Source: Firmicutes bacterium UBA2058 (GTDB lineage Bacteria; Bacillota; Clostridia; Tissierellales; Sedimentibacteraceae). From it: a DNA stretch of 64,000 nucleotides. The translations under genes and the position numbers were made by a program. Shown in pieces: positions 1-7,484 of the stretch. Below the pieces are notes generated by a model. It saw only the letters and a list, made by a program, of their open reading frames with translations. It did not search any database and was not told the origin of the DNA. The DNA is taken from contig DDAM01000023.1 in NCBI GenBank assembly GCA_002332905.1, positions 1 through 64,000 of the forward strand, in the 5' to 3' direction. Numbering within the stretch: position 1 is the stretch's first letter; each line of letters starts with the position of its first letter.

Positions 1-33
1 TATTTCTCTCCTACTCTATCTAAAAAGATTTTA

Positions 34-74
34 TTGACAATTTCTTTATATAAACATATAATTTGATTATCAAA
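34..74 (+). promoter_or_regulatory. sigma-A promoter with overlapping FabT-like operator
   Basis: TTGACA (34-39) and TATAAT (57-62) are separated by exactly 17 bp, a full consensus promoter. A palindrome, TTTGAT-T-ATCAAA (62-74), overlaps the last base of the -10 box and the start site. From memory, this resembles the TTTGA/TCAAA operators of FabT-type MarR repressors. Its position suggests that the regulator starting at 92 represses itself. Confidence 0.75.
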
Positions 75-91
75 GTATTTGAGGTGAGAAA

Positions 92-532
92 GTGAGTAAC
101 CATAAATCAATAAATAATATTTTAGTTAGTATGTTTAATAATATACTAGATATTGAAGAAAACTGTGTATGCAGGGGAGACTTTAAAGATTTATCGATTA
201 CTGAGATGCATATTATTGAAAATATCGGCGTTGATAGAGAAAGAACCATGTCTGATACAGCCAAAGATTTGCGCATTACCTCTGGAACATTGACCATTGC
301 TATTAATAATCTTATCAAAAAAGGTTATGTAGAGAGACAACGCTCTGAGGAAGATAGAAGAGTAGTTTATATTAAGCTTACAGAAAAAGGTGTTGAAGCT
401 TACAGATTTCATGAAAACTTTCATGTAGATCTTGTTTTTAGCGCTATACAAGATTTGGACGAAAAACAGCAGCTATTGTTAATAGACGTCCTAACTAATA
501 TAGATAGACACTTTAAAAACAAAATAAAATAA
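92..532 (+). CDS. MarR-family transcriptional regulator, FabT-like
   Basis: This 146-aa protein is a winged-helix MarR regulator of typical family length. The recognition region contains SGTLTIAINNLIKKGYVERQ, followed by the wing signature SEEDRRVVYIKLTEKG at about residues 87-102. The GTG start at 92 is preceded by GAGGTGA (81-87). FabT-type MarR proteins repress fatty-acid synthesis genes when bound to acyl-ACP. That role is suggested here by the TTTGAT-n-ATCAAA palindrome over its own promoter, a second such palindrome before the next gene, and that gene belonging to the fatty-acid-binding DegV family. No fab genes lie in the window, so FabT itself is an inference. A hairpin terminator follows. 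Confidence 0.8.
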   Translation: MSNHKSINNILVSMFNNILDIEENCVCRGDFKDLSITEMHIIENIGVDRERTMSDTAKDLRITSGTLTIAINNLIKKGYVERQRSEEDRRVVYIKLTEKGVEAYRFHENFHVDLVFSAIQDLDEKQQLLLIDVLTNIDRHFKNKIK

Positions 533-563
533 ATATGTCGTACTATGTGACGATATATTTTTT
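533..563 (+). terminator. Rho-independent terminator after the MarR gene
   Basis: ATATGTCG (533-540) pairs with CGATATAT (551-558), with one G-U pair, around a 10-nt loop. A T-run follows. Confidence 0.6.
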
Positions 564-588
564 CAAATAAGCTTTTATATTCAAATAT

Positions 589-601
589 TTTGAAAATCAA
601 A
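589..601 (+). promoter_or_regulatory. FabT-like palindrome upstream of degV
   Basis: TTTGA-AAA-TCAAA lies 15 bp before the DegV start, just upstream of its ribosome site AGGAG (606-610). It repeats the half-sites of the palindrome at 62-74, suggesting that the same MarR protein controls this gene. No strong promoter was recognised for degV. Confidence 0.5.
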
Positions 602-616
602 CTATAGGAGATATGT

Positions 617-1456
617 ATGGCAATAAAAATAATTGTAGATTCAACTTCAGATATTCCAGCAGATTTAATTGAAAAACACGGAATAGAGGTTGTACCACTT
701 ACAGTAAATTTTGAGGATAAGTGTTACTTAGATAAAATTGAAATTACATCTCAGGAATTTTTTAATAAACTTGCAGAGTCAGAAAAACTTCCAACTACTT
801 CTCAAGCTTCACCGGGAGCATTTGTAGAAGTATTTGAAAAAGCATTAGAAGAGGGGCATGAAATATTAGGAATTTTTATAAGTACTAAATTTAGCGGAAC
901 TTGCGAATCTGCTAGAATGGCTAAGAATATGGTTGGCAGTGATAAAATCCACATAATTGATTCACAAACTGCCTGCTTAGGTGCTTGCTTACTAATTCTT
1001 GAAGCAGTTAAACTAGTTAACAAAGGACTTGATATCAAAGAAATAGTTGAAAAATTAGAAGAAATAAAACATAGAGTATCAATATATGCAGGGGTTGATA
1101 CACTAAAATATCTTGAAAAAGGTGGAAGATTATCAAAAGGTGCTGCAACTGTTGGTACTTTATTAAACATAAAGCCAATATTGAAGGTAAAAAACAGTAC
1201 CATAGAATCAATAGACAAGGTTAGAGGAAAAAATAAAATATTAAAATGGCTTGAAGATTTCATAGATAGCAATGTAAATATAGAAAATAGAACAGTAGCG
1301 ATTTATCATTCGGTAAATGAAGAATTGGCTATAAGTCTAAAAAATACATTAGAAGAAAAGTACAACGAAAAAGAAATATTCATAGGTGAAATAGGAAGTG
1401 TAATAGGCACACACGTAGGTCCTAATGCTATTGCAATAGGATATATAGAGGATTAA
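617..1456 (+). CDS. DegV-family fatty-acid-binding protein (FakB-like)
   Basis: This 279-aa cytosolic protein has the DegV signatures in order: VDSTSDIP near residue 7, TSQASPGAF near 61, ISTKFSGT near 94 and IDSQTACLG near 113. Length matches the family. DegV proteins of the FakB type hold a fatty acid while the kinase FakA phosphorylates it for phospholipid synthesis. FakA is not in the window. ATG at 617 follows AGGAG at 606-610. The FabT-like operator upstream fits a lipid-responsive fakB; streptococcal fakB4 is, from memory, regulated by FabT. The exact ligand cannot be read from sequence. Confidence 0.85.
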   Translation: MAIKIIVDSTSDIPADLIEKHGIEVVPLTVNFEDKCYLDKIEITSQEFFNKLAESEKLPTTSQASPGAFVEVFEKALEEGHEILGIFISTKFSGTCESARMAKNMVGSDKIHIIDSQTACLGACLLILEAVKLVNKGLDIKEIVEKLEEIKHRVSIYAGVDTLKYLEKGGRLSKGAATVGTLLNIKPILKVKNSTIESIDKVRGKNKILKWLEDFIDSNVNIENRTVAIYHSVNEELAISLKNTLEEKYNEKEIFIGEIGSVIGTHVGPNAIAIGYIED

Positions 1457-1473
1457 AAATTTAGCTTAATAAG

Positions 1474-1713
1474 TTAGTAGACATATTATTACTTCGATAC
1501 AGTTTTGTCACGAATCTAAGGAAAGCAAAGCAGATAGAAAATGTTTCTGTTTCCGTAATTCGGTTTCCCTTGATATTAATAAGGAAGGGAAAGCCTCATT
1601 AAGTCACATAAACATTTTTTATCTACTTCGCTATTCATAGCAAACGATAACCAAAGAAAAATAAAAGGATTTTTCTTTGGTTATCTGCGTTTTTGGCAGA
1701 GCTGTTTACTAAG
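1474..1713 (+). repeat. 240-bp structured intergenic element, copy 1 (forward)
   Basis: The element starts TTAGTAGA and ends TACTAAG. It holds an outer stem (1532-1546 with 1610-1624, 14 of 15 paired), an inner stem (1562-1571 with about 1585-1595) and a perfect 17-bp hairpin (1646-1662 with 1669-1685). The reverse complement of 1850-2088 aligns along its whole length, including TTATTACTTCGATA near one end and conserved blocks around TTTCTGTTTCCG and CATAAAC. No convincing reading frame is present. It could be a MITE or a structured RNA; the family is not recognised. Confidence 0.7.
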
Positions 1714-1849
1714 CTTGTTAGTTGGATTAGGTCATGAAAGTACACTAGCACAGTAAAAGTAAAACTCTATTATGCCTTCATTGTTCTTAGGTGGTTATCG
1801 CTCCGTAAACATTTCTCAGACTTTTCAGGTAACTATGTATTCATAAAAA
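1714..1849. other. spacer between the two inverted elements, nothing recognised
   Basis: These 136 bp separate the two element copies. No ORF, promoter or repeat could be supported in them. Confidence 0.5.
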
Positions 1850-2088
1850 CTTAGTAGAAGAACACGCCAATACAGTAGAAAATCAAAGAGAAATGCTTTT
1901 TTATTTTTCTTTGATTTTCGGTGCTATGAAAGCAATAAATATAAAAAAAGTTTATGCGACTTCAACGAGATTTACCATCCTTATAAAAATCAAGGTAAAT
2001 CTCGTTGCGGAGACAGAAACTATTTTTATATTTATTGCTTACTTTAAATTTACCTTAATAGTATATCGAAGTAATAACACTCTACTAA
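1850..2088 (-). repeat. 240-bp structured intergenic element, copy 2 (inverted)
   Basis: Read on the minus strand this begins TTAGTAGA (2088) and ends TCTACTAAG (1850). It contains an outer perfect 17-bp stem (1931-1947 with 2023-2039), an inner perfect 13-bp stem (1964-1976 with 1994-2006) and a hairpin (1878-1893 with 1904-1919, one mismatch). The three stems occupy the same places as in copy 1 but with different bases. The outer ends of the two copies form an inverted repeat, 1474-1500 with 2061-2088. Confidence 0.7.
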
Positions 2089-2117
2089 GATTTCACTCGC
2101 CAATACATTAATTATAA

Positions 2118-2909
2118 CTATGATAAATTCTTATTCTTATTATAAGCAAGCTTTAAAAACTCTATTGGTGTCAGTTGTTTTTCTTCGTTGTAGGGGTAGA
2201 CTTCCATTGATAAACTGTCGCAAGTTGTATCTTTTATTATATCTACAATAGATTTAAAATCAACGATTCCTTTTGTTGGGAGCCAGTGTCTGTCATCTAG
2301 TCCGTCATTATCAGATAGGTGCACGCAAAATAGTCTATTCTTCCATTTTTTTAGAATTTCTCCCTTGCTTTCTCCATTTATAAAATCGTGAGATGAATCA
2401 TAGCAAAATCCCAAATAGTCAGAATTAAATTCTGCCAATACAAAATCTGTATATTTAAATTTTTTTGTGTTTTCTACAGCAATTTTTATTTTTATATCTT
2501 CAGCTAATAGAACTATTTTTTCGAAAGATTTATAGCCATTAGTGAAATCAACAGCGTATCCATTGGATACGCTAGATATGCTTCCTCGATTAGTATGCAT
2601 AACAACCTTGTCAGCACCTGATGCTTTACATCCCTCTATACAATTTAAAAGCTCATTTGTATATCTTTCTCTGTCTGAAACAGTATCACTCCAAAGTAAA
2701 TTACAATCCTCATAGGGTAGATGTATATTATCTACTTCTAAACCAAATTCATTTGCTAGTGACACAAAGTTTTTTTTATCTTTAAATTTCGGAAAGCTTT
2801 CATCTTCCCACCATAACATTACATTGTCAAAATTAGCTTCCTTTATTAATCTCAATCTTTCTTTTATAGGCAGTACATAACCAAACCAGTTAAAAATCCC
2901 AGATTTCAA
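2118..2909 (-). CDS. sugar phosphate isomerase/epimerase-like TIM-barrel protein
   Basis: This protein of about 263 aa belongs to the xylose-isomerase-like TIM-barrel (AP endonuclease 2) superfamily. Barrel-strand residues visible include NIHLPYED, KVVMHTNRG, IAVENTKKF, GFCYDSSHD and VHLSDNDG, with the His, Glu and Asp metal-ligand positions in place. The family includes isomerases, epimerases and endonuclease IV-like enzymes; the substrate here is unknown. The frame is open to an ATG at 2936, but GAGGTGAT sits ideally before TTG at 2909, giving the expected MKSGIFNWFGY N-terminus, so TTG is preferred. The gene stands alone and converges on the structured element. Confidence 0.7.
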   Translation of the reverse strand: MKSGIFNWFGYVLPIKERLRLIKEANFDNVMLWWEDESFPKFKDKKNFVSLANEFGLEVDNIHLPYEDCNLLWSDTVSDRERYTNELLNCIEGCKASGADKVVMHTNRGSISSVSNGYAVDFTNGYKSFEKIVLLAEDIKIKIAVENTKKFKYTDFVLAEFNSDYLGFCYDSSHDFINGESKGEILKKWKNRLFCVHLSDNDGLDDRHWLPTKGIVDFKSIVDIIKDTTCDSLSMEVYPYNEEKQLTPIEFLKLAYNKNKNLS

Positions 2910-3022
2910 TACAATCACCTCATTTTTAAATTTCATAACATATTCTCAAACTTAGTTTAATCCATTTCTTCAATATTATATCATGTGAAATTTTGAAATA
3001 CAATTTAGCTATTATTTTCATA

Positions 3023-3091
3023 AATAAGAATTAACTTAATTTATATGAATAAGAATTAACTTAATTTATATGAATAAAAATTAACTTAATT
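3023..3091. repeat. 25-bp tandem repeat, about 2.8 copies
   Basis: The unit AATAAGAATTAACTTAATTT plus ATATG repeats at 3023, 3048 and 3073 (the last partial, with one change). The array abuts the -35 box of the next promoter and could act as an AT-rich upstream element. Confidence 0.75.
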
Positions 3092-3095
3092 TTTA

Positions 3096-3143
3096 TTGAC
3101 ATACTATATATATATGATATAATTAAAAACAAACAAACGTTCG
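3096..3143 (+). promoter_or_regulatory. sigma-A promoter with LexA (SOS) box
   Basis: TTGACA (3096-3101) and TATAAT (3118-3123) have 16-bp spacing. CAAACAAACGTTCG (3130-3143) matches the Gram-positive LexA consensus CGAACRNRYGTTYG at 13 of 14 positions and lies over the expected start site. The genes served are DNA-repair-linked, which fits SOS control. Confidence 0.7.
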
Positions 3144-3152
3144 AGGAATATT

Positions 3153-4400
3153 ATGAATGAGAATATATTTGAAAAGCTTAAAATTTTAGCTGATGCAGCT
3201 AAGTATGATGTATCTTGTGTTTCAAGTGGAGTGGATAGGAAAAATAACAAGATAGGCAGTATAGGCAATGCTTCAGCATCAGGTATTTGTCACACATGGT
3301 CTGCTGATGGAAGATGTATATCTTTACTTAAAATTTTGCTTACTAATGATTGTATATACGATTGTATGTATTGTTTAAATAGAGTTACAAACAATGTAGA
3401 AAGAGCTACTTTTACACCAGAGGAAGTAGCTGAATTGACTATTCAATTTTACAGACGCAACTACATAGAAGGATTATTTTTAAGCTCTGCTGTCAATGTT
3501 AGTCCAAATCATACTATGGAAAACATATATAAAACACTTTTGCTTTTAAGAACAAAGTACATGTTTGGAGGATATATTCATGTTAAGATTATACCAGGCG
3601 CAGATCCTGAAATAATTAAAAAAACAGGCTTTTTGGCTGACAGAATGAGTGTCAATATTGAGCTTCCAACTACAGAAAGTTTACAGCTTTTAGCACCACA
3701 AAAAAAGACAGAAAAATTATTGTTGCCTATGAATCAAATAAAAACAGAAACTCAAATAAACTCAGAGGAAAGAAAAAAATATAAGAATGTGAAAAAATTT
3801 GTACCTGGAGGACAATCAACTCAGGTTATTATAGGAGCTACCAATGATTCAGATAGTACTATACTTAACTTGTCCCAATCTTTATATGATAAGATAAACA
3901 TGAAAAGAGTGTTTTTCTCTGCCTACATTCCTGTTATTAGCTCTCCCAATCTACCTGCTCTTAGTACAGTTCCCCCTCTTAAAAGAGAACATAGACTATA
4001 TCAGGCAGACTGGCTAATGAGATTTTATCAATTTAAAAGTGAAGAATTATTTACTGATACAGAAAGAAATTTAGACTTAGAATTTGATCCAAAAATAACT
4101 TGGGCATTTAGGAATATAGACAAATTTCCTATTGAGGTAAATAAGGCATCCTATGAAGATTTATTAAGGATTCCCGGTTTTGGAGTATTAACAGTTAATA
4201 GAATTATTAAGGAAAGAAGAGGCGCACTTTTAACCTATGATTCTTTAAAAAAGATGAGAACGGCACTTAATAGAGCAAAATATTTTATAACTGTAAACGG
4301 AAAATATTATGGTGGAGTAGGTGTTGAGCCAGAATATATTAAAAATGAGATAAGACAAAAAGAGTTGCAGGAGCAATTAAATTTGTTTCAACTACTATAG
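3153..4400 (+). CDS. putative DNA modification/repair radical SAM protein (UDG-linked family)
   Basis: This 415-aa protein carries the radical-SAM cluster motif CIYDCMYC (C-x3-C-x2-C) near residues 70-77, binding a 4Fe-4S cluster and S-adenosylmethionine. Near residues 330-350 a helix-hairpin-helix, LLRIPGFGVLTVNRI, suggests DNA binding. The architecture is that of the radical-SAM family found beside DUF4130 and uracil-DNA glycosylase genes (TIGR03916 by recollection). The reaction is unknown. The next gene starts 10 bp later and is the usual DUF4130 partner, so they form an operon. The LexA box at the promoter points to induction by DNA damage. Confidence 0.85.
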   Translation: MNENIFEKLKILADAAKYDVSCVSSGVDRKNNKIGSIGNASASGICHTWSADGRCISLLKILLTNDCIYDCMYCLNRVTNNVERATFTPEEVAELTIQFYRRNYIEGLFLSSAVNVSPNHTMENIYKTLLLLRTKYMFGGYIHVKIIPGADPEIIKKTGFLADRMSVNIELPTTESLQLLAPQKKTEKLLLPMNQIKTETQINSEERKKYKNVKKFVPGGQSTQVIIGATNDSDSTILNLSQSLYDKINMKRVFFSAYIPVISSPNLPALSTVPPLKREHRLYQADWLMRFYQFKSEELFTDTERNLDLEFDPKITWAFRNIDKFPIEVNKASYEDLLRIPGFGVLTVNRIIKERRGALLTYDSLKKMRTALNRAKYFITVNGKYYGGVGVEPEYIKNEIRQKELQEQLNLFQLL

Positions 4401-4410
4401 TGGAGGGTAT

Positions 4411-5151
4411 ATGGATTATTTATATGATGGTAGCTTTGATGGATTTTTAACATGTGTGTATTATAGCTATAAAGTTGAGAAGGCCACAGGTATATACGAA
4501 GAAAGTTCATATCAGCATTCAATTATTGACAATTATAAAGTTGTAAATACAGACTCGAATTTATCCGGTATTGTTTATGATGCAATAGAAAAAAAAATAT
4601 CTAAGGAAGCTATGCATATAATCTTTTATGCTTTTTTGTCTTGTCAGGATAAGAAAGAAAATTATATTCTTAATTTTATAGAATTTGGTTTTAAAAAAGG
4701 GAAAATAGCTGTTGATATGTATTCGCATGATAGTGTACTTCCCGTAAGAGAAATGTATACAAAGGTTTCCAGAGAAGAACATGGATTTTTAGGTTTATTA
4801 AGATTTTCAGACATTGATGGAATTTTATATGCAAAGTATAATCCAGATAACAATATAACAGCCCTTATAACAGAGCATTTTGCTGATAGATATAAATATG
4901 AAAAATTTATTATTCACGACGAGAAAAGAAAAATAGCTTCAATATACGCTAATGGATGTTGGGAAATTATTGATGCTAGTTATATTAATATAGATGATTT
5001 AACAAAGGATGAAGTTATGGTTCATCAGCTTTGGAAGAGCTATTTTACTACACTTGCAATTGAAGAAAGGAAAAATCCAAATCTTCAATTCCAAAAAGTA
5101 CCGGCACGGTATAGAAAAAATATAGTAGAGTTTAATAATATAATCTCCTAA
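4411..5151 (+). CDS. DUF4130 DNA metabolism protein, partner of the radical SAM protein
   Basis: This 246-aa protein begins DYLYDGSFDGFLTCVYYSY, the DUF4130 opening. It ends with the matching block LWKSYFTTLAIEERKNPNLQ and VPARYRKNIVEF. In many proteobacteria this domain is fused to a uracil-DNA-glycosylase-like domain; here it stands alone. It is translated 10 bp after the radical SAM gene with GGAGGG as ribosome site and shares its SOS-type promoter. Its activity is unknown; co-occurrence argues for one repair or modification pathway. The stop codon directly abuts a 21-bp tandem repeat. Confidence 0.8.
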   Translation: MDYLYDGSFDGFLTCVYYSYKVEKATGIYEESSYQHSIIDNYKVVNTDSNLSGIVYDAIEKKISKEAMHIIFYAFLSCQDKKENYILNFIEFGFKKGKIAVDMYSHDSVLPVREMYTKVSREEHGFLGLLRFSDIDGILYAKYNPDNNITALITEHFADRYKYEKFIIHDEKRKIASIYANGCWEIIDASYINIDDLTKDEVMVHQLWKSYFTTLAIEERKNPNLQFQKVPARYRKNIVEFNNIIS

Positions 5152-5214
5152 CAATATTTTTAATATTGTTATCAATATTTTTAATATTGTTATCAATATT
5201 TTTAATACTGTTAT
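5152..5214. repeat. 21-bp tandem repeat, three copies
   Basis: CAATATTTTTAATATTGTTAT recurs at 5152, 5173 and 5194, with one base change in the third copy. Each unit contains a small hairpin, CAATATT-TTT-AATATTG, so the array can fold as three consecutive stem-loops after the stop codon. Confidence 0.8.
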
Positions 5215-5239
5215 CAATAATTATAAAATTATTAAATAG

Positions 5240-5273
5240 ATAGTAGTGTCGAAAAAAGCACTATTATTTTTTT
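5240..5273 (+). terminator. Rho-independent terminator of the repair operon
   Basis: ATAGTAGTG (5240-5248) pairs with CACTATTAT (5259-5267), with one wobble, and is followed by a run of T. Confidence 0.6.
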
Positions 5274-5435
5274 ACACTAATGGAACTTTTTACTCATTTT
5301 TTCTGTCTAAAATAATATATACATTAATGTAAATTTTAAATTACGTTAATATACATTAGATGTAATTTAGTTATGTATAAAAATATAACAATGTGCAAAA
5401 TGTGGTTAATAACCATATTATAATAGGAGGTTAAA
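5274..5435 (+). promoter_or_regulatory. AT-rich leader with palindromes before the secreted repeat protein
   Basis: No clear -35/-10 pair was found. Visible symmetric sites are TACATTAATGTA (5320-5331), TACATTAGATGTA (5352-5364) and TGGTTA-A-TAACCA (5403-5415), the last just before the AGGAGG ribosome site. Their binding protein is unknown. Confidence 0.35.
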
Positions 5436-7454
5436 ATGAGAAAGTATTTATTTAAGACAGTGGCACTTATGACAGTGGCAATTATGCTATTATCAAATAT
5501 AGCTGTTTTTGCTGATAGCTACAAAGGGAAAAATGACAAATGGACTAATTCTAAAGATAGCAAGGAGTATGTTAGAGTAGGTGAAATTGCAGAAATAAAA
5601 TCTAACATAATAACATTAGGAGAAAAATCAGATAAATCTATGTTTAAGTTATCTGATAAAACTACAATATTAAATGCAGATGATTCTAAGATAAAAATCT
5701 CAGATTTAAAAAACGGTATGAATGTAGAGATTACCTACAATAAAATATCAAATGATAAAAAAAATAAAGTTAATAATGCTATTAGCGTTAAAATTATAAA
5801 AAATTCTACACAAATAAAGAATGCATATATAGATGAAATAGCTGATTATTCTAAATCTGAAAAAGTTATTACAATTATATATGAGACAGTTGACAGTAGA
5901 AATAGAATAATTGAAAATATTATGAACCTAATCGTTGATGGAAATACAAAAATTTACAATCAATTAGGGGATAATATTAAGGTATCAGGCTTAAAACAAG
6001 GCATGATTATTAATGTAGAACATTCAAATAAAATTACTAAAGGTGCAGTTCCACAAGCATATGCTAATAAAATTAGTATAATAAAAAGTGAAGCAGATAC
6101 TCAAATTACTGAGTCCAAAATATTGGATGTTTATACTAGTAATCAAAAATCATATATACTGGTTGGAGATTCAAACAACACTGCTAAGCAAATTTTATTT
6201 GTTTTAGCGGATAATGCTGTTATAAAAAATCAATATGAGAAAACAATAGCTTTGAAAGATTTAGCAAAAGGTCAAAAAATTAAGGTTGAACACTCTATTG
6301 CTATGACTAGAAGCCTACCTCCTCAATATGTAGCTTATAACGTACAGATAATAGACGATTTAGGAATCGTTGTAAAGGAGAAAGCAACAATAGAAGGTTT
6401 AAAGTATATTTCAAATTCTGAGCTTTTAGTAACAATCGTTTATGAAACAAAAGATAGTTATAATAGGGTAGTTAAAAATGAAATGGATTTAGTCGTAGAT
6501 AATGATACATTTATTGTAGATCAATTTAATGATGTTATAACAAAGCTTGATCTAGAAGAAGGTATGATTATAAGGGTAGAACATTCAAGCAAGATAACTA
6601 AAAGTTATGTACCTCAAGCTTATGCATATAAAATTAGTGTAATTAAAAATGCTGAAAATGTTAAAGTTACGGAATCTAAAATTTTAGAGAAATATGTAAT
6701 AGAAAATAAATTATATGTACTTGTTGGTGATTCCAAAAATGTAAGTAAACAAATTTTATTTGTTTTATCTGATAATGTAAAAATAAGAAATCAATATGGT
6801 AAAACTATTGGCTTTAAAGATTTGATAGTAGGTCAGAAAATAAAAGTTGAACATTCTAGCGCTATGAGCAAAAGCTTACCACCACAATGTGTAGCTTATT
6901 CTATAGAAGTGATTGATGATTTTAACATAGATTTTATTGAAGATGCATTAATTGAAGAGGTAAGTGTTAAAAATAACAGCATTACTGTTAGCTATGAAGT
7001 AAAGGTTGGTTCTAGGTACTATGAATATACACTTATACTTGTTGTAGATAGCAATACAATTATTTTGGATAAAAAAGGAAAATCTATTTCATTAAGCAGC
7101 TTAAAGGAGGGTATGCTATTAGATGTAGAGCATGAAATTTTAGCAATACTAAGCTCTCCACCAAAATCTTATGCTCATAAAATAAGTATTGTAAATGATA
7201 ATTATAACGAACCTATAGATGAAGAAGATTGTGAACTTTTTAGACTGTTGATTAAATTATATGTTGAAACAGAATCAAGGGAATGGTTAAATTGTATTAT
7301 GTATCATAATCACGATTGGAGCTATTTAAACGGAAAAGAATTAGATGATTTCTTTGAAAGTATGTTTGAAAGCATGTTTGAGAGCAGTATGGACGATGAC
7401 GATATTGAGGATTTATTAGAGAGATTGTTCAAAGGATATAGATGGGATGACTAA
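5436..7454 (+). CDS. secreted modular repeat protein, function unknown
   Basis: This 672-aa protein has a signal peptide (residues 1-27, ending AVFADS) and is expected outside the cell. It contains six related modules of roughly 80-90 aa, each closing on a pattern like LKxGMxxxVEHS: an N-terminal one (45-122), then alternating types A (129-216), B (222-307), A (315-403), B (410-494) and A (501-590). Type A ends PQAYAxKISxIK; type B carries LVGDSxNxxKQILFVL. Modules resemble short beta-barrel repeats of the DUF5666 kind, but that match is tentative. The C-terminus (from about 600) is acidic, with FESMFESMFESS and DDDD. No SLH or LPXTG anchor was seen. Confidence 0.6.
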   Translation: MRKYLFKTVALMTVAIMLLSNIAVFADSYKGKNDKWTNSKDSKEYVRVGEIAEIKSNIITLGEKSDKSMFKLSDKTTILNADDSKIKISDLKNGMNVEITYNKISNDKKNKVNNAISVKIIKNSTQIKNAYIDEIADYSKSEKVITIIYETVDSRNRIIENIMNLIVDGNTKIYNQLGDNIKVSGLKQGMIINVEHSNKITKGAVPQAYANKISIIKSEADTQITESKILDVYTSNQKSYILVGDSNNTAKQILFVLADNAVIKNQYEKTIALKDLAKGQKIKVEHSIAMTRSLPPQYVAYNVQIIDDLGIVVKEKATIEGLKYISNSELLVTIVYETKDSYNRVVKNEMDLVVDNDTFIVDQFNDVITKLDLEEGMIIRVEHSSKITKSYVPQAYAYKISVIKNAENVKVTESKILEKYVIENKLYVLVGDSKNVSKQILFVLSDNVKIRNQYGKTIGFKDLIVGQKIKVEHSSAMSKSLPPQCVAYSIEVIDDFNIDFIEDALIEEVSVKNNSITVSYEVKVGSRYYEYTLILVVDSNTIILDKKGKSISLSSLKEGMLLDVEHEILAILSSPPKSYAHKISIVNDNYNEPIDEEDCELFRLLIKLYVETESREWLNCIMYHNHDWSYLNGKELDDFFESMFESMFESSMDDDDIEDLLERLFKGYRWDD

Positions 7455-7483
7455 AAAAATCGTGCAATTTGCACGATTTTTTT
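7455..7483. terminator. bidirectional terminator between convergent genes
   Basis: AAAATCGTGCAA pairs with TTGCACGATTTT around one base, with A and T runs on both sides. It serves the secreted repeat gene (plus) and the CAP gene (minus). A related hairpin follows the second CAP gene. Confidence 0.8.
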
Positions 7484-7484
7484 A

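Noticed and set aside
802..1272. 156-codon antisense frame over degV
   Set aside because: It shadows a well-supported gene, has no ribosome site or family resemblance, and its codon use follows the opposite strand. The same applies to the other antisense frames over real genes.
1893..2111. 72-codon open frame inside the second structured element
   Set aside because: It runs through both arms of perfect hairpins, has no good ribosome site and looks like a by-product of the inverted repeats.
3023..3091. CRISPR-like array
   Set aside because: Repeats are contiguous with no unique spacers and only about three units. The same applies to 5152-5214.
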